A stretch of DNA of 64,000 bases. It comes from Zoroaster sp. YZ-2022. Its lineage: Eukaryota > Echinodermata > Asteroidea > Forcipulatida > Zoroasteridae. Under the pieces are notes generated by a model. That model saw only the letters and a program-made list of their open reading frames with translations. It was not told the origin of the DNA and ran no database searches. Below, in pieces: positions 1 to 12,500 of the stretch. The DNA lies in NCBI GenBank assembly GCA_029582265.1, contig CM055819.1:13875087-13939086 (forward strand), written 5' to 3'. The position numbers and the translations under genes were made by a program. Each line of letters starts with the position of its first letter. The stretch's first letter is position 1.

Positions 1-118
1 TCATTGAGGCGCGCAGGCGGGAAACTGAGACTAGGATCCTAGGGGCTGGGGGAGAGGAGTGTGTGCTCACTGAACTGAATCAGTTGTTAACAAGCACAGG
101 GGAAGGAGGGTGGTTGAC

Positions 119-605
119 TTAGGATATAGGGGATCCCTCAGTCTGGGGTGGGTTATGGACTTTGGATATAGAAGATCCTTCAGTCTGTAGTATAGGTCGC
201 CAAATGTCGCTGATGAAGAAACCGATGTCCTGTGGCACAGTGTCGTGTTTGACGATCTCGATGGCCTCTCTGATGCGTCTGGGGTGCCATGCGTCGATGG
301 GTGTGATGAGTTGGGCTGCCTGCCAGTCGATTTGGTGGTCCTTGATGTGCGAGTGCTTGACGATGGCGGACTTCTTGAAATCTCCTCTGCGGCCGTGTGC
401 TCGGTGTTCCTTCAATCTGATGGGGAGGTTGCGTTTTGTTTCGCCGATGTACACCTTACCGCACTCACAGGGGATCCGGTAGACTCCCGCTCTGTTGTTT
501 GGGTCCGGTTTGTCCTTGTGGGTATGTAGAAGTCCTTGGAGTTTGCTGGGGGCTGAGTGGAACACATCGATGCCTGCTTGTCGGAGGATGCGTTGTACCC
601 CCAGT
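119..605 (-). mobile_element. Penelope-like element fragment, GIY-YIG endonuclease end
   Basis: The minus-strand frame encodes a GIY-YIG nuclease domain. It shows GVYRIPCECGKVYIGETKRN, with the paired GVY and YIG motifs, two cysteines between them, and a following LPIRLKEHR helix. This layout is typical of the C-terminal endonuclease of Penelope-like retroelements, which nicks target DNA. The frame continues upstream of the first ATG (565) to about 605 as VQRILRQAGIDVFHSAP, a linker usually found between reverse transcriptase and nuclease, and is then lost. The reverse transcriptase is absent, so this is a 5'-truncated, dead copy. The family call is firm; the exact clade is not determined. 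Confidence 0.85.
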
Positions 606-1948
606 TCTTTTCAGAACTACATGTAATTACTACTCAATTGAGATTCCACATGGTGTCACCGCAATCAGTCTTACTTATCATCCTCACCATGCAAAGCTAC
701 AAGTTTTACCATGATATTAATGTTTCATTTTCTCAATAATTCTCCACTACCGTCGAAATAAACACCAACGAATTAAGTAGTTTTCGTTCGCTTCTTCTAA
801 GGAATGTGTCCATTTTGAGGATCAGTATTTCTTTAAAAAAATCATTGCAAATGCAAAGCATATTTTGGTTTCCACAGACAACAGCTTGTTGACGGCATAG
901 AACAATAAAATCACAGATGTTCGTGAAAAAAAAATTGATGTCATGTAAATCTCTTCTTAGTCTTTACTAGGCCTATTTGTATCTAGTAAAATCAGTGGTT
1001 AATCAACTTTTTCCACTTTCACAAGCACTAACTTTCCAGTAAATCATACAATTTCACTATAATTTTTATTTCTGTAACATGCACGACTTAGATAAGTTTA
1101 TGCAACCAGTAATACGCCATAATTTTGTAAGTTTTCCGAGAAATACTAAGGCAAAAGTAGGTGCGTCATTTCACGAGTGCGGCGAATTACGTACATGGAC
1201 GATATTGCATTGTCTGGAAAGTGGGCAACTTCAATCACCATGGAAGAAGAAAATATATTTACCACAAAGAAACTGAAGTACTTACCACCCCTTTTACCAA
1301 TTTGTCGCAATGCCTCCATAACTGAAAAAACTCTATCAAATTAACATCAAAAGACGCCAGCTATTTTATTCAGAACTTCACTGGAGAAAGCTACCGCTCT
1401 TGCCAATTGGTCTAACTTTTAAAAAGACCGTTCACGAACATTATCCATTCACGAATGGGCAATTGGTTCCCCACTTAAAAGTAGGGTTTTCAGGTGAAAA
1501 ATTATTCCTAAACCAATATGCTCAATATTTATATCAAATTAAAGGTCTTGATGAAAGAAATACAATGGTTTTTAAATCAAGAAAATCGGACGAGTAGTTT
1601 TTGAGGAATCCTGTTTTATTTAATCAAGTATACAGCATTCGATGAAGCCCGACTGTCCATACATTGTGTACATCCCTAATGGCAACAAAACCGTTGAATC
1701 AGCCTACACACGCCGTGATACACACGCACAGCGTTCGTGCTCGTTTCCCTCATAAGAGCTTTTGAGAGGGTGTAAAAAATACACTCTCCGCTCAAAACTA
1801 AACACAATTACGGCTCAAAACTTTCACATATGATAGAAAAGAGGTGTAAAATTCATTCAGACATCGCTCTTACCTTTCAACTTAAAAATTTCACCTCGAA
1901 AAACGGTGTTAAATTTTGTATCTCTTCATAACTTCAGTTGTAGAGTAG
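606..1948. other. Intergenic stretch, no gene seen
   Basis: AT-rich sequence with only short open frames that lack recognisable domains or consistent splice sites. One TAGGCCTA palindrome lies at 968-975. No tRNA, repeat array or LINE domain was recognised. Confidence 0.5.
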
Positions 1949-2158
1949 CTGTGGAGATCGAGCAAGCATGGGTATGTAAAGGAGCCCTTCGACTTTATAG
2001 AGAAACCCGTTTTCATGTCAATCACAATGTACTCGGGCGCGGAGACAGCTCCGAAGTGGATGCCCTCAGCAGAGCGCGGCAAATTTTACGGGCCGAATGC
2101 GCCCAATCTCGGAACACTTCGCGAAAGGCTGGGTGGGACGAGAGTGGTTCATTCATAA
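1949..2158 (+). CDS. Candidate terminal coding exon, unknown protein
   Basis: A 69-codon open stretch ends in TAA and follows an AG acceptor-like site at 1947-1948. It is richer in G+C than its surroundings and reads like real protein: EPFDFIEKPVF, then SITMYSGAETAPKWMPSAER, then GKFYGPNAPNLGTLRERLGG. An internal ATG lies at 2015. I do not recognise the family. No upstream exon could be tied to it. It might be the last exon of a gene starting left of the window, or a decayed coding remnant. Support rests on amino-acid texture only. Confidence 0.28.
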   Translation: MWRSSKHGYVKEPFDFIEKPVFMSITMYSGAETAPKWMPSAERGKFYGPNAPNLGTLRERLGGTRVVHS

Positions 2159-2385
2159 AAACCTAGCCTTTCGCACGTACTTCCGATTGCTATTTTATGT
2201 ACATTGTTGGATAGCTGAGAATATTTATAAGCTTTCCAATGAGCTATTACATGTAAGATTTCGACAGGTAAAAGTAATAGAATTTTTGGATTTAAAATTT
2301 TGATGTTTTTTGTTGCGGGCGATGCGCTGTGCGTGTGGAGGGCTTCGGTCAAGCAGGTACAAACTGATTCACGGCGACCAACCGC

Positions 2386-2571
2386 GGGGCGGGGCGGGGC
2401 GGGGCGGGGCGGGGCGGGGCGGGGCGGGGCGGGGCGGGGCGGGGGCGGGGCGGGGCGGGGCGGGGCGGGCGGGCGGGGCGGGGGCGGGGCGGGGGCGGGG
2501 CGGGGCAGGGGCAGTTGGTGCGGGGGTGGGGATGGGTGGTGCGGGGGTGGGGATGGGTGCTGGGGTGGGGC
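2386..2571 (+). repeat. GGGGC pentanucleotide array and G-rich tail
   Basis: About 125 bp of near-perfect GGGGC repeats, with a few GGGC or GGGGGC variants, are followed by GGGTGCGGGGGTGGGGATG-type units. The G-runs are all on the plus strand, so intramolecular G-quadruplexes are possible. The long plus-strand Gly/Ala/Arg and minus-strand Pro/Ala open frames here are products of the repeat and not genes. Confidence 0.9.
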
Positions 2572-2935
2572 TAATTTTATTATTTATCTGTCGAACAGGG
2601 ACGGCCACTTATTGTAAACAACATGATGGCATTCTATTTTAACTCCCTTAGGCATTGTATTAAAACAATAAAAATCCTTCAAAATCCTCCAACTGGCTTT
2701 GTTGTCTTGGGAGTTAGGGTTAAAATGACATTAGAATTAATGTCATGGTTATTTTCTTTCCTCCATGGTTTTACAGTTAAAATGCACGAAAATGAATTTA
2801 TGTTGGGTCACTCATAAATTAATTTTGGAACTTTTCACTCAAACCCTTCCTCCATGCTCAAACCAAGCTTCTGATGCCTATTTTGTGAAATGTACATGTT
2901 TTCAATGAAAATTATAAAAATCATAAGATACCTCT

Positions 2936-3068
2936 TTAATGGGACAGTATCGTCACAATCAGAGCACTTTCAACAAGGAATGTAATCGGTATCCTAGTGT
3001 AAGATGAACACAGTGACTGGAAATTATAACTGGCTCATTTATACAGCACCAGTAGTAATATGACCTGG
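2936..3068 (+). repeat. Partial copy of 220-bp foldback MITE (family A)
   Basis: Begins TTTAATGGGACAGTATCGTC and continues with the left half seen in the complete copies at 10456 and 11703, including CAGTGACTGG and GGCTCATTTATACAGCA. The right terminal repeat is missing. Confidence 0.65.
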
Positions 3069-3423
3069 TGGGCAAAAGTGGGCAAAAGTGGGCATGCTGT
3101 ACTTAAAAGAAAACACTGCTTGTCCACATGCACATGATATAAAATGCCATGAAATTTGTCTAAACTCAATGTTATAGAAAGCTTTTTGAAAAATGCCAAT
3201 TATGATGGAATTACTTTTCTTGCCTCTGTGGGTTTGAATCCCACTCGGACCTGAACTGACATGTGAATCAGGTCCCTAGGGTCCTTAGGATTGTCCCTAG
3301 AATATTTGTCTAGGGTTTTCCTCCCACATCATTCCTTCATCATCTTCTCTTCACAGGTTTCTTCAGGCTTTATTAGGAGCTACAGTGCTTTATGAGCTTT
3401 TGAGGAATCCTTCAGTCATAAAT

Positions 3424-3590
3424 CTATTTGTTTTTCTTTTTCAATTTTTCCAAGAATGTTTTAATGGATTTTTGGACAGTGTCGGAACCAATGAAGTTGG
3501 TAAAGTATGCAATTTCTTCCTCTTGTTTGGAGCGTACTTTCTCAAGAAGAGGCGCTCTCAGCATTCCTTTTGTTATAATCCTGGCATGAT
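3424..3590 (-). CDS. ECI1: ECI1-like last exon
   Basis: Encodes DHARIITKGMLRAPLLEKVR, then IGSDTVQKSIKTFLEKLKKK and stop TAG at 3424-3426. It matches the family's C-terminal helix used for trimer packing. The acceptor is tctgtgtgatacag. Confidence 0.93.
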
Positions 3591-6500
3591 CTGTATCACA
3601 CAGAAGAGAAACAAATACAATTGTCACATAAGTATTTAGTTCCTTTTCAAAATTATACTACTTCAATTTATAAGGAAAAAAAATAAAAATAAAATAAGTG
3701 TCGGTTTCTGGTCACAGGTCGGCTTCAAAATCAGTGCGGTGACACACTTTTTTTGGGTAATCTTTACTTTTTTGCCAACCAGTGAAAAGCGTAATACATG
3801 TATACACAGTTATTGGAACCACTGTACCAGACCAACCAGTGAAAAGCGTAATACATGTATACACAGTTATTGGAACCACTATACCAGACCAACCAGTGAA
3901 AAGCGTGATACATGTATACACAGTTATTGGAACCACTGTACCAGACCAACCAGTGAAAAGCGTAATACATGTATACACAGTTATTGGAACCACTATACCA
4001 GACCAACCAGTGAAAAGCGTGATACATGTATACACAGTTATTGGAACCACTGTACCAGACCAACCAGTGAAAAGCGTGATACATGTATACACAGTTATTA
4101 GAACCACTGAACCAGACCAACCAGTGAAAAGCGTGATACATGTATACACAGTTATTGGAACCACTGTACCAGACCAACCAGTGAAAAGCGTGATACATGT
4201 ATACACAGTTATTAGAACCACTGTACCAGACCAACCAGTGAAAAGCGTGATACATGTATACACAGTTATTGGAACCACTGTACCAGACCAACCAGTGAAA
4301 AGTGTGATACATGTATACACAGTTATTGGAACCACTGAACCAGACCAACCAGTGAAAAGCGTGATACATGTATACACAGTTATTGGAACCACTGTACCAG
4401 ACCAAATTTCCAATACACTAAGTATGGTGGTTAAGAGAGGCCTCACAAATTGGGCAAACATTCGTTACCCCTATGTGAAAAGTTGTTTAAAACACAGCAC
4501 GGCAGAATTCCAATCCAATCGACATTGTTTCATAGCATAAAAAAGAACACTAAAAATGGGCTGGTCTGAGGCAATGAGCACAGAGACCAGAAATCAGAGA
4601 CTTTGTTTTGGCCTTATGCAATCTACTCAATTGTCATCCATAACATCTGGGGCCAAATTCATGGAGCTGCTATGCAGACAAATATTACTTAGCAGGTTTT
4701 ATTGGTTACCAGCCAAAGTCTCATATAAATTGTAAAGACTTTTGCTGGTTGCCCGTTTCATATTGCTTAACAAAAATATTCACTAAGCTAAATATTATGT
4801 TTATCAGCTTGATGAAAGTTGCCCTTTGTTGACTATATCCCTGTAACCAGATGTGATTATAGCTCCATTGGAATAACCAGCACTTATTGCAATATCTGTA
4901 GTGAAATCTAACTCTCCCATATCCCCAATGAGATGACCAAATATTTAAAAAGGCTATCAAATGGCACAACACACATAAGAAAAACAGAAAGGATAAAACA
5001 CATCCAAAACCCATTAAAATATGCAAAATAATGTGAATAATGTGAATAATGTGAATGTGAATAATGTGAATAATGTGAATAATGTGAATGTGAATAATGT
5101 GAATAATGTGAATAATGTGAATGTGAATAATGTGAATGTGAATAATGTGAATGTGAATAATGTGAATGTGAATAATGTGAATGTGAATAATGTGAATGTG
5201 AATAATGTGAATAATGTGAATGTGGTGAATGTGAATAATGTGAATGTGAATAATGTGAATGTGAATAATGTGAATGTGAATAATGTGAATAATGTGAATG
5301 TGAATGTGAATAATGTGAATGTGAATAATGTGAATAATGTGAATAATGTGAATAATGTGAATAATGTGAAGAATGTGAATGTGAATAATGTGAATAATGT
5401 GAAGAATGTGAAGAATGTGAAGAATGTCTTAACAAGTGAATTTTGGATTTTCTATAAAAAAAAACATTTTTGAAAAAATAAAAACATTGGCTTTATAGAA
5501 AGTATGCTAAGTTGCAAGATTTTTCCCAGCGCTGAAGTCAAAACCTTGGTGTACCTGGTACTTGGAGCCACTTCATCATCTGCTTCCTTGCTGCATTCAT
5601 AAGTTCATCTAATGGCACAACCTTATCAACGAGGCCGATTGTCAAAGCTTCATCAGGTTTGTACAGCAAACCTTAAAACAATCAAAACATCCGAGATGAG
5701 AGATGAATTTATAGCTCTTCACTAAAACACCGTGTAAGATCAAGAATTGCGGCACTGGTTTTTCTGACCTCTGAAAATCAATGAAATATAGCACAAGTCT
5801 AAGGCAAAGCCTGTTCTAAAACCTAAAATATGGATATCATTTCCAGTCAAGGTCAAGAATGAAGCCTACTGAATCATCAAATGCTAAATTCTGATAACTA
5901 GACACATAATGGCCTTCATTTGGATGAATGTATGTTCCCTTCTTTGTTGTTAATGTAACTGAGCTGAGAAAAAAACCTCCCTAAAACTCTGGATTGAAAA
6001 AATAACAGTTCAATTAGTTTTAACGTGTATGTGGTCAGGAAATGTACCATTCTTTTGTTTTTCACTGGGGTGGACTCAGCCTAATAACCCTTTGGGTTAG
6101 TTAAATAGAGTACCATTCCTTGTGAATGGGTAAGTACCAGCAGAACTGGCCCCTTGATATTAATGTGCAACACTTGTCCTACCTTGGGTCTAGGGCAATC
6201 TAAAAAGTGATAGGCATCTGGGCAGCAGGCATTACCAGCTATAACCTCTGCATGATTTTATACTTATTACTAATGCTGTCTGTATGAAAAATGAAAACAA
6301 ACCAAAAACTTACCACGCTGGAAGCTCATCTCTGCTGTTCTTTGTCCACAAACTCTACTCATTAATTCCTGCACCCAGAAGGGAACTTGCAGACCCTACA
6401 TGGGGGAAAAAAAAGTAATGAATCTTATGGAGAGAAAAAAATGGGAATAGGACTGAGCTGAAAGCATGCTACAATTGTTGCACAAGAAAAATTAATGCAT

Positions 6501-9500
6501 AGTGACAGACTAGACATGACAGGGGTCTAAATTACTACTAGCCCACAAGCCCAAGTCTAGTGGAATAACAGAAGGAATACTACTGTACATCTCCAAGGTT
6601 TGATAGTCAGGGGATAGTGTACAATAATAACAAACAAATCATTAAAAAACTGACAATGATATTGCTGACAGCATGAAGCAGTTCTTTGGCAAAGTAAAAC
6701 AAAAAATCATGGCGTAAACTTATTAGAACGAGGTTGTAAATTGTGAAACTAATTTTAAAGCTATTTTGGAATAGTGCATAAATTTGCATACATTAGAACA
6801 ATTGAGTGCAACAACGTCGTATCTTCTTCCATAGGTTTTGCATGTTCATCCTGGAACTCTGTAAAAAGATACGACCTTGTTGCACTGAGCAAAATCCATC
6901 CAATTGAGTGCAACAACGTCGTATCTTCTTCCATAGGTTTTGCGTGTTCATCCTGGAACTCTGTAAAAAGATACGACCTTGTTGCACTGAGCAAAATCCA
7001 TCCAATTGAGTGCAACAACGTCGTATCTTCTTCCATAGGTTTTGCGTGTTCATCCTGGAACTCTGTAAAAAGATACGACCTTGTTGCACTGAGCAAAATC
7101 CATCCAATTGAGTGCAACAACGTTGTATCTTCTTCCATAGGTTTTGCATGTTCATCCTGGAAATCTGTAAAAAGATACGACCTTGATGCACTGAGCAAAA
7201 TCCATCCAATTGAGTGCAACAACATCGTATCTTCTTCCATAGGTTTTGCATGTTCGTCCTGGAACTCTGTAAAAAGATACGACCTTGATGCACTGAGCAA
7301 AATCCATCCAATTGAGTGCAACAACGTTGTATCTTCTTCCATAGGTTTTGCATGTTCATCCTGGAAATCTGTAAAAAGATACGACCTTGATGCACTGAGC
7401 AAAATCCATCCAATTGAGTGCAACAACGTCGTATCTTCTTCCATAGGTTTTGCGTGTTCATCCTGGAACTTTGTAAAAAGATACGACCTTGATGCACTTA
7501 GCAAAATCCATGTCTGCAACAAGGTCGTAACTATGATAGGACTTTGTTGCACTGATGCGACAACATGAACTTAGAACAATAATTGTTTTGTTTTTATTTA
7601 TTCACACTCTTTGCATTGTTGTTTAAGGACATTTCAAAGGGCTGCTACACCCTATGGAGGACAAGTACAATTCAGTTGTTACTGGTCCTACTAAATTTAA
7701 GTTATATGTAATTTTGACCCCTGCATGAGGATAGATACAACATGTTAATATGACCAACCCGTGTTGGAATTAATTGTGTGCTAAATGTTGGCATGCACGA
7801 AAATTGTAAACATAAAACAATTACAAAACGAAAGAAACTGACTGGGCAAAATCAAATTTAGTTGTTAAAAGGTATGGTGCAGGATTGGTAATTCCAAAAT
7901 AATGAAATGGTTGGATTTTAATGTAAAACTTACTTGGTGTCAAGTACTCTTTCCTAAATTTGACATTAGAAGGAATACAAAATATTTGAATGCATTTCAC
8001 TATTTTTTTGACACGACGTAATAAGCTGAAACTTTCACAGGTTTGTTGTTTCATGTCATCTTGATTCAAAGAGAGTAATCATACACTCTCTAAAGCACTA
8101 TTGTGAGCATTATCACCTCTGTACCTTCCCTTCCCTTCAATTTTTTAGAAGTAAAAAAGTTTACTATATGATGGTTATTCTTACAAGATTGATTGCGCTG
8201 AAGCCTATGGTGTACTTGCCGTCTGCCATGATCCTGTAGTCACAAGACAACGCCATTAGACATCCACCAGCAGGAGCATGACCCTGAATAGAGAAGAGTA
8301 TAAAATATAAAAAATAAAAAAAGCCCAAATTTATGGAGAGATTCCACCTATCTCAACAATAGTGGCACAAAGAAGAGCCTGATTTGCAGGTCATTGCTAC
8401 AGGACCAGGTCATCTCCGATATCATGCTATGGAAGCTTCCATGTCCATCCAGAGGAAGAAGACCAATTACCTATCCAGATGCAGTATCAAGAGACACTGG
8501 CCTTACATTTGACGAACTGGGTGCGGCGATGGCTAACAAGTCTCAGTGGCGAAACAGAGTGGCATCGATCTCGACTGCGGTCGAAGGATAGATAGATGAG
8601 TGCATGTATTTATTTATTCATTTCTTATTTAAACTGGCATCCACTGGTCTCCTCATTGGTCCTAGTGGGTCTCAGTATACATACAAAAAGACATGTGCAC
8701 ACAAATGTCCCAGACAGTTTAGACTCTGATCGGTCCATGGGGGGTACATTAACATCTTGTAAAGACCAGTCTTATCAAAACCAGTGCAGCGCATATGTGC
8801 ATTGCATGCCTACTGTCAACTTTAGATGTCATGTAATGCGCAGACTTAACCAATCAGACAGTGAAGAAGTTTATTTTGTTTCAAGCTGTCTCACCCACTT
8901 TGTAAGTATTTTGTATGGCCTCAAAATATGAATTTTCCCATTTCTATTTGGCTTTACAAATGGGAAAAAAAGTTTAGCTTTGTCCTTTTTGATTGCCTGT
9001 GGCCACGCCCAAATCAGGTCATTATCCTGTGGTAAAGACCATGCAAGATACTTACATTCCCTTTTTATTTCTTAATCAACAGTATACATAAGTTACACAT
9101 ATAAAGCATGAAACAAAAAATTACAAGAAATAATGTATTTGGTCCGATCATAGGCTTAAGACCATCTGCTGGGCACAGGATGATTTGGTGTATTGTTCTT
9201 TAAAAAAGAAAAACCATGTCTTACATTGATGGCAGCAACAGTTGCCAGTTTGGTTCCGTAGAGTGTCATCCAGGAATCTTGGAGTGACCTCCAGGAAGCT
9301 CCAAGGTAGTCCGGTGATTTCTGATACATCTCTTGGATGTCTAAACCGGCTGAGAAAACATTTGGATTGGCCTAGGGTTGAGGGGAAAAAATTGTTTGTA
9401 TCAACTTTCAATGAAACCTGGAAGAGGAATAACATCTTGAAACCATCAATGGAGCTATATAGAACAACTACAGTGCTCACTAACACTCCATTATCTCAAA

Positions 9501-12500
9501 ACCACACCAAGAATGTTTGAAATGATAGGAGTAACTTCCTGTAAAATTATGTCAATTCTGCAGGTAAGGCCAGTTGTATGTTCTTGCACTTTTTCAAATC
9601 CATTTTTTGTGCAATTTTATGAATTGTTTTGATAAAAAACCAGGAAAAAACGAGATAATAATAAAGGTGTTCTGGATGATAATACTAAGTGTTTTCTTTT
9701 GGCAAATGCCTTCTGAATCAAGATATATAGTACTTACCTGTATACAAAATGACCTGTGAAACTTATTCCATTGTGTACATATTTATCAAGAAAAAAAGTG
9801 AAAATGCATTCAGATGTTCATATTCATTCCCAAATAGAATTTCTGTCTTCGAATTATCGAAATTAATTTTGGAAATTATATCACTCATTTAAAAAAATGA
9901 TAGCACCAAAGACAGAAATAATTAAATGGATATTTGATACCATCATCAACTTTACACAAAGTATAAAGCTTTATGTAAAATTATGATCATTTATGTTTTT
10001 TGAGATGACCAATACTGTATCTAGTGGCTTTAACAAGTGATTATTAACCCTAACCCCCTAGCTATTTTGGCTAAGAACCTTCCTGAATTCGCCAAAATCC
10101 AACACTATGCAGTAATACTACCACCCAACTGTTGAACTTAGCTGGAATTGGGACACCCGGCCCCATGTAAAGTATCCGTCAGAACTGTACAGTACCGAGT
10201 CCATCAAAATACATGTACAACAAACCCAGCTGTTGGAGTTTGATAGGTTTGGGGTTGTTAGGGTTAAGAAGGAAATACATGAAACTTACAGATGTAAGAA
10301 TGACTCCTCTGTAACTATTATTATTCTCCAACATCTTCAGTGTGTCGTCTAGCTCATTCATAAAGTCTCTGTTCATACCATTGACAGGTTTGCGACTCAT
10401 TTTCAATATTGCAATTTCTTCATGGAAAACAGAAAAGATGAAAAACAACTTTTGTTTAAAGGGACAGTACTGTCACGATCAACAGGGCATGGAATCGGAG
10501 TGCTAGTTTTAAATTAAATCAGTGACTGAAAATAAAACCCCACATGATATGGTCATATTAGTTACCATTGCTGCTGCATAAATGAGCCAGTAATTTCCAG
10601 TCAATGTGTTCATCTTAAACACCGATTCCATGCCCTGTTGAAAGATCATGACGATATTGTCCCTTTAAAATCTACTATAAATCCTTACTGGAGGTTGAAC
10701 ACTTCAGTCAGTGACTTCTGTGATTTCTACAAAATCATCCAAAAAGGAAAAAGTCGCATTGGGAGAAAAAAAAAACATGAGCGACTAGAAACAAGCCACA
10801 TTGTCAGGTCAGGTTGAAAACCCAATAACAATGAGACTTGTCCTGATGAGTGGTGGATCTAATGGGCAGGTAGCTGGCTCTTCATCATCCTTCATATGAT
10901 CATGTAAACAAGTCATCAACTGCCAACTTTCTACCAACTTGGGTCAATGTCATCTCTCCATTGTTGATATATGCCTCCCTTTTCAGGCATTCATGTTTTG
11001 GTTGTGAATTTTGAACTCAGTGGAAGGCAATGAACAGTTTGGCATGATAAATAATATCAAGAACAGTCTTTACTAGTATGAAGCCTGTTATCCTAAGTTA
11101 ATACGGTTGAACCTTTAGGCTTAAGTCTAAAAGTTTTAAGGGAATGCCTGAAAATGTTGCCATGTGTTGATCACTCCATTTTAAAACACTAACTGTACGC
11201 ATCTGGATGACAAGCTGATTGTCACCAGGAACATGTGGTGTTTCTATTATAGCTGCACTTCAGTGGTAAGTAGCTGTAGAGGTCAAAAATCAGTCAACTG
11301 TCTGTTTTGACTGTTGATCCAAATGTGCACACAGGGACATTTTTGACTGGTTTTTACTGTCATTTTGACCACCCTGAACAATACCAGACAATGCTTTTAC
11401 CAGTAAAAACGGTCAACCCATTTTAACCATTTTAAATGTACTTACTACACGTAAGGATTGACAGTCTTCGACTTTTAAGTGCGCTAGATATACCTTGGCA
11501 AGTATATCAACATTTTGACTGATTTTGACCCTTGCAGTCACAGATGGGTTAAAAAGTAAAAGGAACATTTCCTTCTGGATTTCTTGTTCTATTGATGGGT
11601 ATAACATAGGAGTGTCTTAAAACTTGGTCTTAAAATTGGGAACATTCTTCAGTGTTCCCAATCCTGTTCATAAGTCGATACATAATATGTGCACCTAAAT
11701 TCTTTAAGGGGACAATATCGTCACAGGGCATGGAATCGGAGTGCTAGTTTTAGATGAACTCAGTGACTGAAAATAACACCCACATGATAGGGCCATATTA
11801 CCGTGGCATTGCTGCTGCATAAATGAGCCAGTAATTTTCAGACACTGTTCATCTTAAAGTAGGACACCGATTCAATGCTCTGTTGAGAATCTGATCTAGA
11901 TCATAACAATAGTGTCCCTTTAATTGTAACGTTCAAACACAATTCTTGAGGCAAAAATTGACTTGGTTAATAAGATTTTGAGTCTTTACAACACATGTTA
12001 AATGCAACTCCCAAGCTTTTTAATTTTTTGTGTAAATCCTGAAAGAAAAGGGTAGTCAATTCATTTCCTATGGGCTTCTGATGATGGTTGTAGCCAACAC
12101 GTGTGAAGTGGACATGATTTAAATAGGAATTATCACACTTATGAACAGGATGGAACAAGGAGTTCCTAAATGGACAGAGAACAGAGTGCGTTCCCAATGG
12201 ACCATTCCAAGCATGTCCAAGTAATGACAGACATCCTAAGCTTGCTGGGAATGGATGCTGAACCAGGTGGGAACACAACAAATTTTTTTAAATAAGTTAT
12301 TTTCTTGAAAGAAGATTTTCATAATGGCACAGAATTATTGACATACTAAAGGCCAGAGTTCACACTTCACGTGAATGCAAAAATGAAGCAAATCTATCAT
12401 GACGTCAACAATGGTGAAACAGAGTGATTACATTGTTTACATCACAGTAATATGCTTCGATTTAAAATTTGATTTAAAAGTATGAAATCGGCTTTAACAC

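Noticed and set aside
2386..2510. C9orf72-type GGGGCC expansion
   Set aside because: The unit is GGGGC (5 bp), not the hexanucleotide.
2300..2642. Gly/Ala/Arg and Pro/Ala-rich proteins
   Set aside because: Translations of the GGGGC array.
3712..4540. Frames of 210-250 codons on both strands over the 57-bp array
   Set aside because: Repeat with length divisible by three, inside an intron; no start context, domain or flanking splice sites.
4908..5473. His/Ser/Tyr-rich and Asn/Val-rich proteins
   Set aside because: Translations of a GTGAAT/GTGAATAAT satellite.
3781..7512. CRISPR-like array
   Set aside because: Units are directly tandem without unique spacers, in an animal intron; no cas genes.
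6761..7568. 260-codon frames on both strands over the 102-bp array
   Set aside because: Same cause: 102 is a multiple of three. Flanks show no coding signal.
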